Shown in pieces: positions 19,216-19,550 of a stretch of DNA of 19,550 nucleotides (positions are counted from its first letter, which is position 1; each line of letters begins with the position of its first letter). A program made the translations under genes and the position numbers. The notes beneath the pieces were generated by a model. That model made no database searches and was not told the origin of the DNA. It saw nothing but the letters and a program-made list of their open reading frames with translations. Origin of the DNA: an uncultured Collinsella sp. (GTDB lineage: Bacteria; Actinomycetota; Coriobacteriia; Coriobacteriales; Coriobacteriaceae). The stretch lies in the NCBI GenBank assembly GCA_958439775.1, contig CAUBWQ010000002.1, positions 1-19,550 of the forward strand, in the 5' to 3' direction.

Positions 19216-19550
19216 CTAGAGGTTGCGCGCTTGCAGGTACGCCAGCAGGTCAACGCTTGGTAGCTTGCGGCTGTCAAGCGCCTTTACCATCTGCTTTACA
19301 AGGTCGCGCCAGCTCCAGGACTCCAGCGCCTCGACGTCTGTAAGACAGTCACCGGCGATTAGGGCCAGCGCGGCCGTTGCCTCGATAGTCGCGCGCAGCG
19401 TCTGCTTTACCAGGGTGCCGCGCCACAGTCGCAGCTCGACGGTAGCGGAGTTTTCGCAGTTGATCGCGGTATGGTGCCCGGTCTTGCGGTACGTCTTGCG
19501 TCTCTTTTCCGCTGGACTGTCGCCCAGGCTGATACCGGACTGGAAGTCAC
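19216..19550 (-). CDS. Amidoligase-like protein, partial (C-terminal part)
   Basis: The open frame enters from beyond 19550 and ends at TAG 19216-19218, giving the last 111 residues. The segment ATVELRLWRGTLVKQTLRAT, after CENSATVE, matches the EFRxFRGTL motif seen in phage amidoligase_2-type (glutamine-synthetase-like) proteins, and GHHTAINCEN precedes it. These enzymes join amino groups to carboxylates and often neighbour class II amidotransferases. The ATP-binding N-terminal half is outside the window, so the assignment is tentative. Confidence 0.6.
   Translation of the reverse strand, partial: DFQSGISLGDSPAEKRRKTYRKTGHHTAINCENSATVELRLWRGTLVKQTLRATIEATAALALIAGDCLTDVEALESWSWRDLVKQMVKALDSRKLPSVDLLAYLQARNL

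Overview
The window looks like the lysogeny, tRNA, early and replication regions of a temperate phage or prophage of a high-GC actinobacterium, most likely a gut Coriobacteriia member. The grounds are GC-rich third codon positions, strong AGGAGG-type ribosome sites with many GTG and TTG starts, and a phage-encoded copy of the actinobacterial integration host factor (mIHF/sIHF family). The host assignment is inference. No flanking host gene is visible.

Layout. Positions 1-2003 (minus strand) hold the lysogeny genes: a tyrosine integrase at the far left and two tandem XRE repressors with related C-terminal tails. A divergent control region (about 2004-2134) carries two identical palindromic operators, and a short Cro-like gene faces right. 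Then come about 420 bases with no credible gene but many hairpins (2345-2762), which I read as a candidate large structured RNA. It runs straight into a packed array of 11 tRNA genes (2763-3716). The array also contains a 49-nt RNA with an acceptor stem and CCA end but no normal cloverleaf. Several of the tRNAs are structurally odd: a tRNA-Trp with a long variable arm, a tRNA-Ser with anticodon AGA, an aberrant tRNA-Tyr, and three with unusual T-loops.

Positions 3748-17307 are one long rightward set of overlapping early genes. They encode an SPFH-domain membrane protein, small regulators, a recombination set (RusA resolvase, YqaJ exonuclease, RecT annealase, mIHF, SSB), a sigma-like regulator, dUTPase, many small cysteine-rich putative zinc proteins, a DUF3310-like protein, a small radical SAM enzyme, HTH proteins, a membrane protein, a replisome-organiser-like protein and a DnaC-type helicase loader. 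Two places look like replication origins: an inverted repeat plus iterons inside the replication gene (15417-15464), and an AT-rich CGAAAT hexamer array just after the helicase loader (about 16553-16652). The hexamer array is followed by a compact, highly paired 124-nt element (16672-16795).

The early region ends at a strong terminator (17424-17467). A gene-poor stretch with a second terminator follows, and then a leftward group (17890-19550): two small membrane proteins, a class II glutamine amidotransferase-like protein and the C-terminal part of an amidoligase-like protein. The last two resemble the amidoligase/amidotransferase pairs known from phages and may modify a peptide or cell-wall substrate.

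How it works together: the repressors and operators choose lysogeny or early transcription. Early transcription supplies recombination, nucleotide and replication functions, and the tRNA/RNA cluster may tune translation or serve another RNA-based purpose. Structural (head and tail) genes are not in the window.
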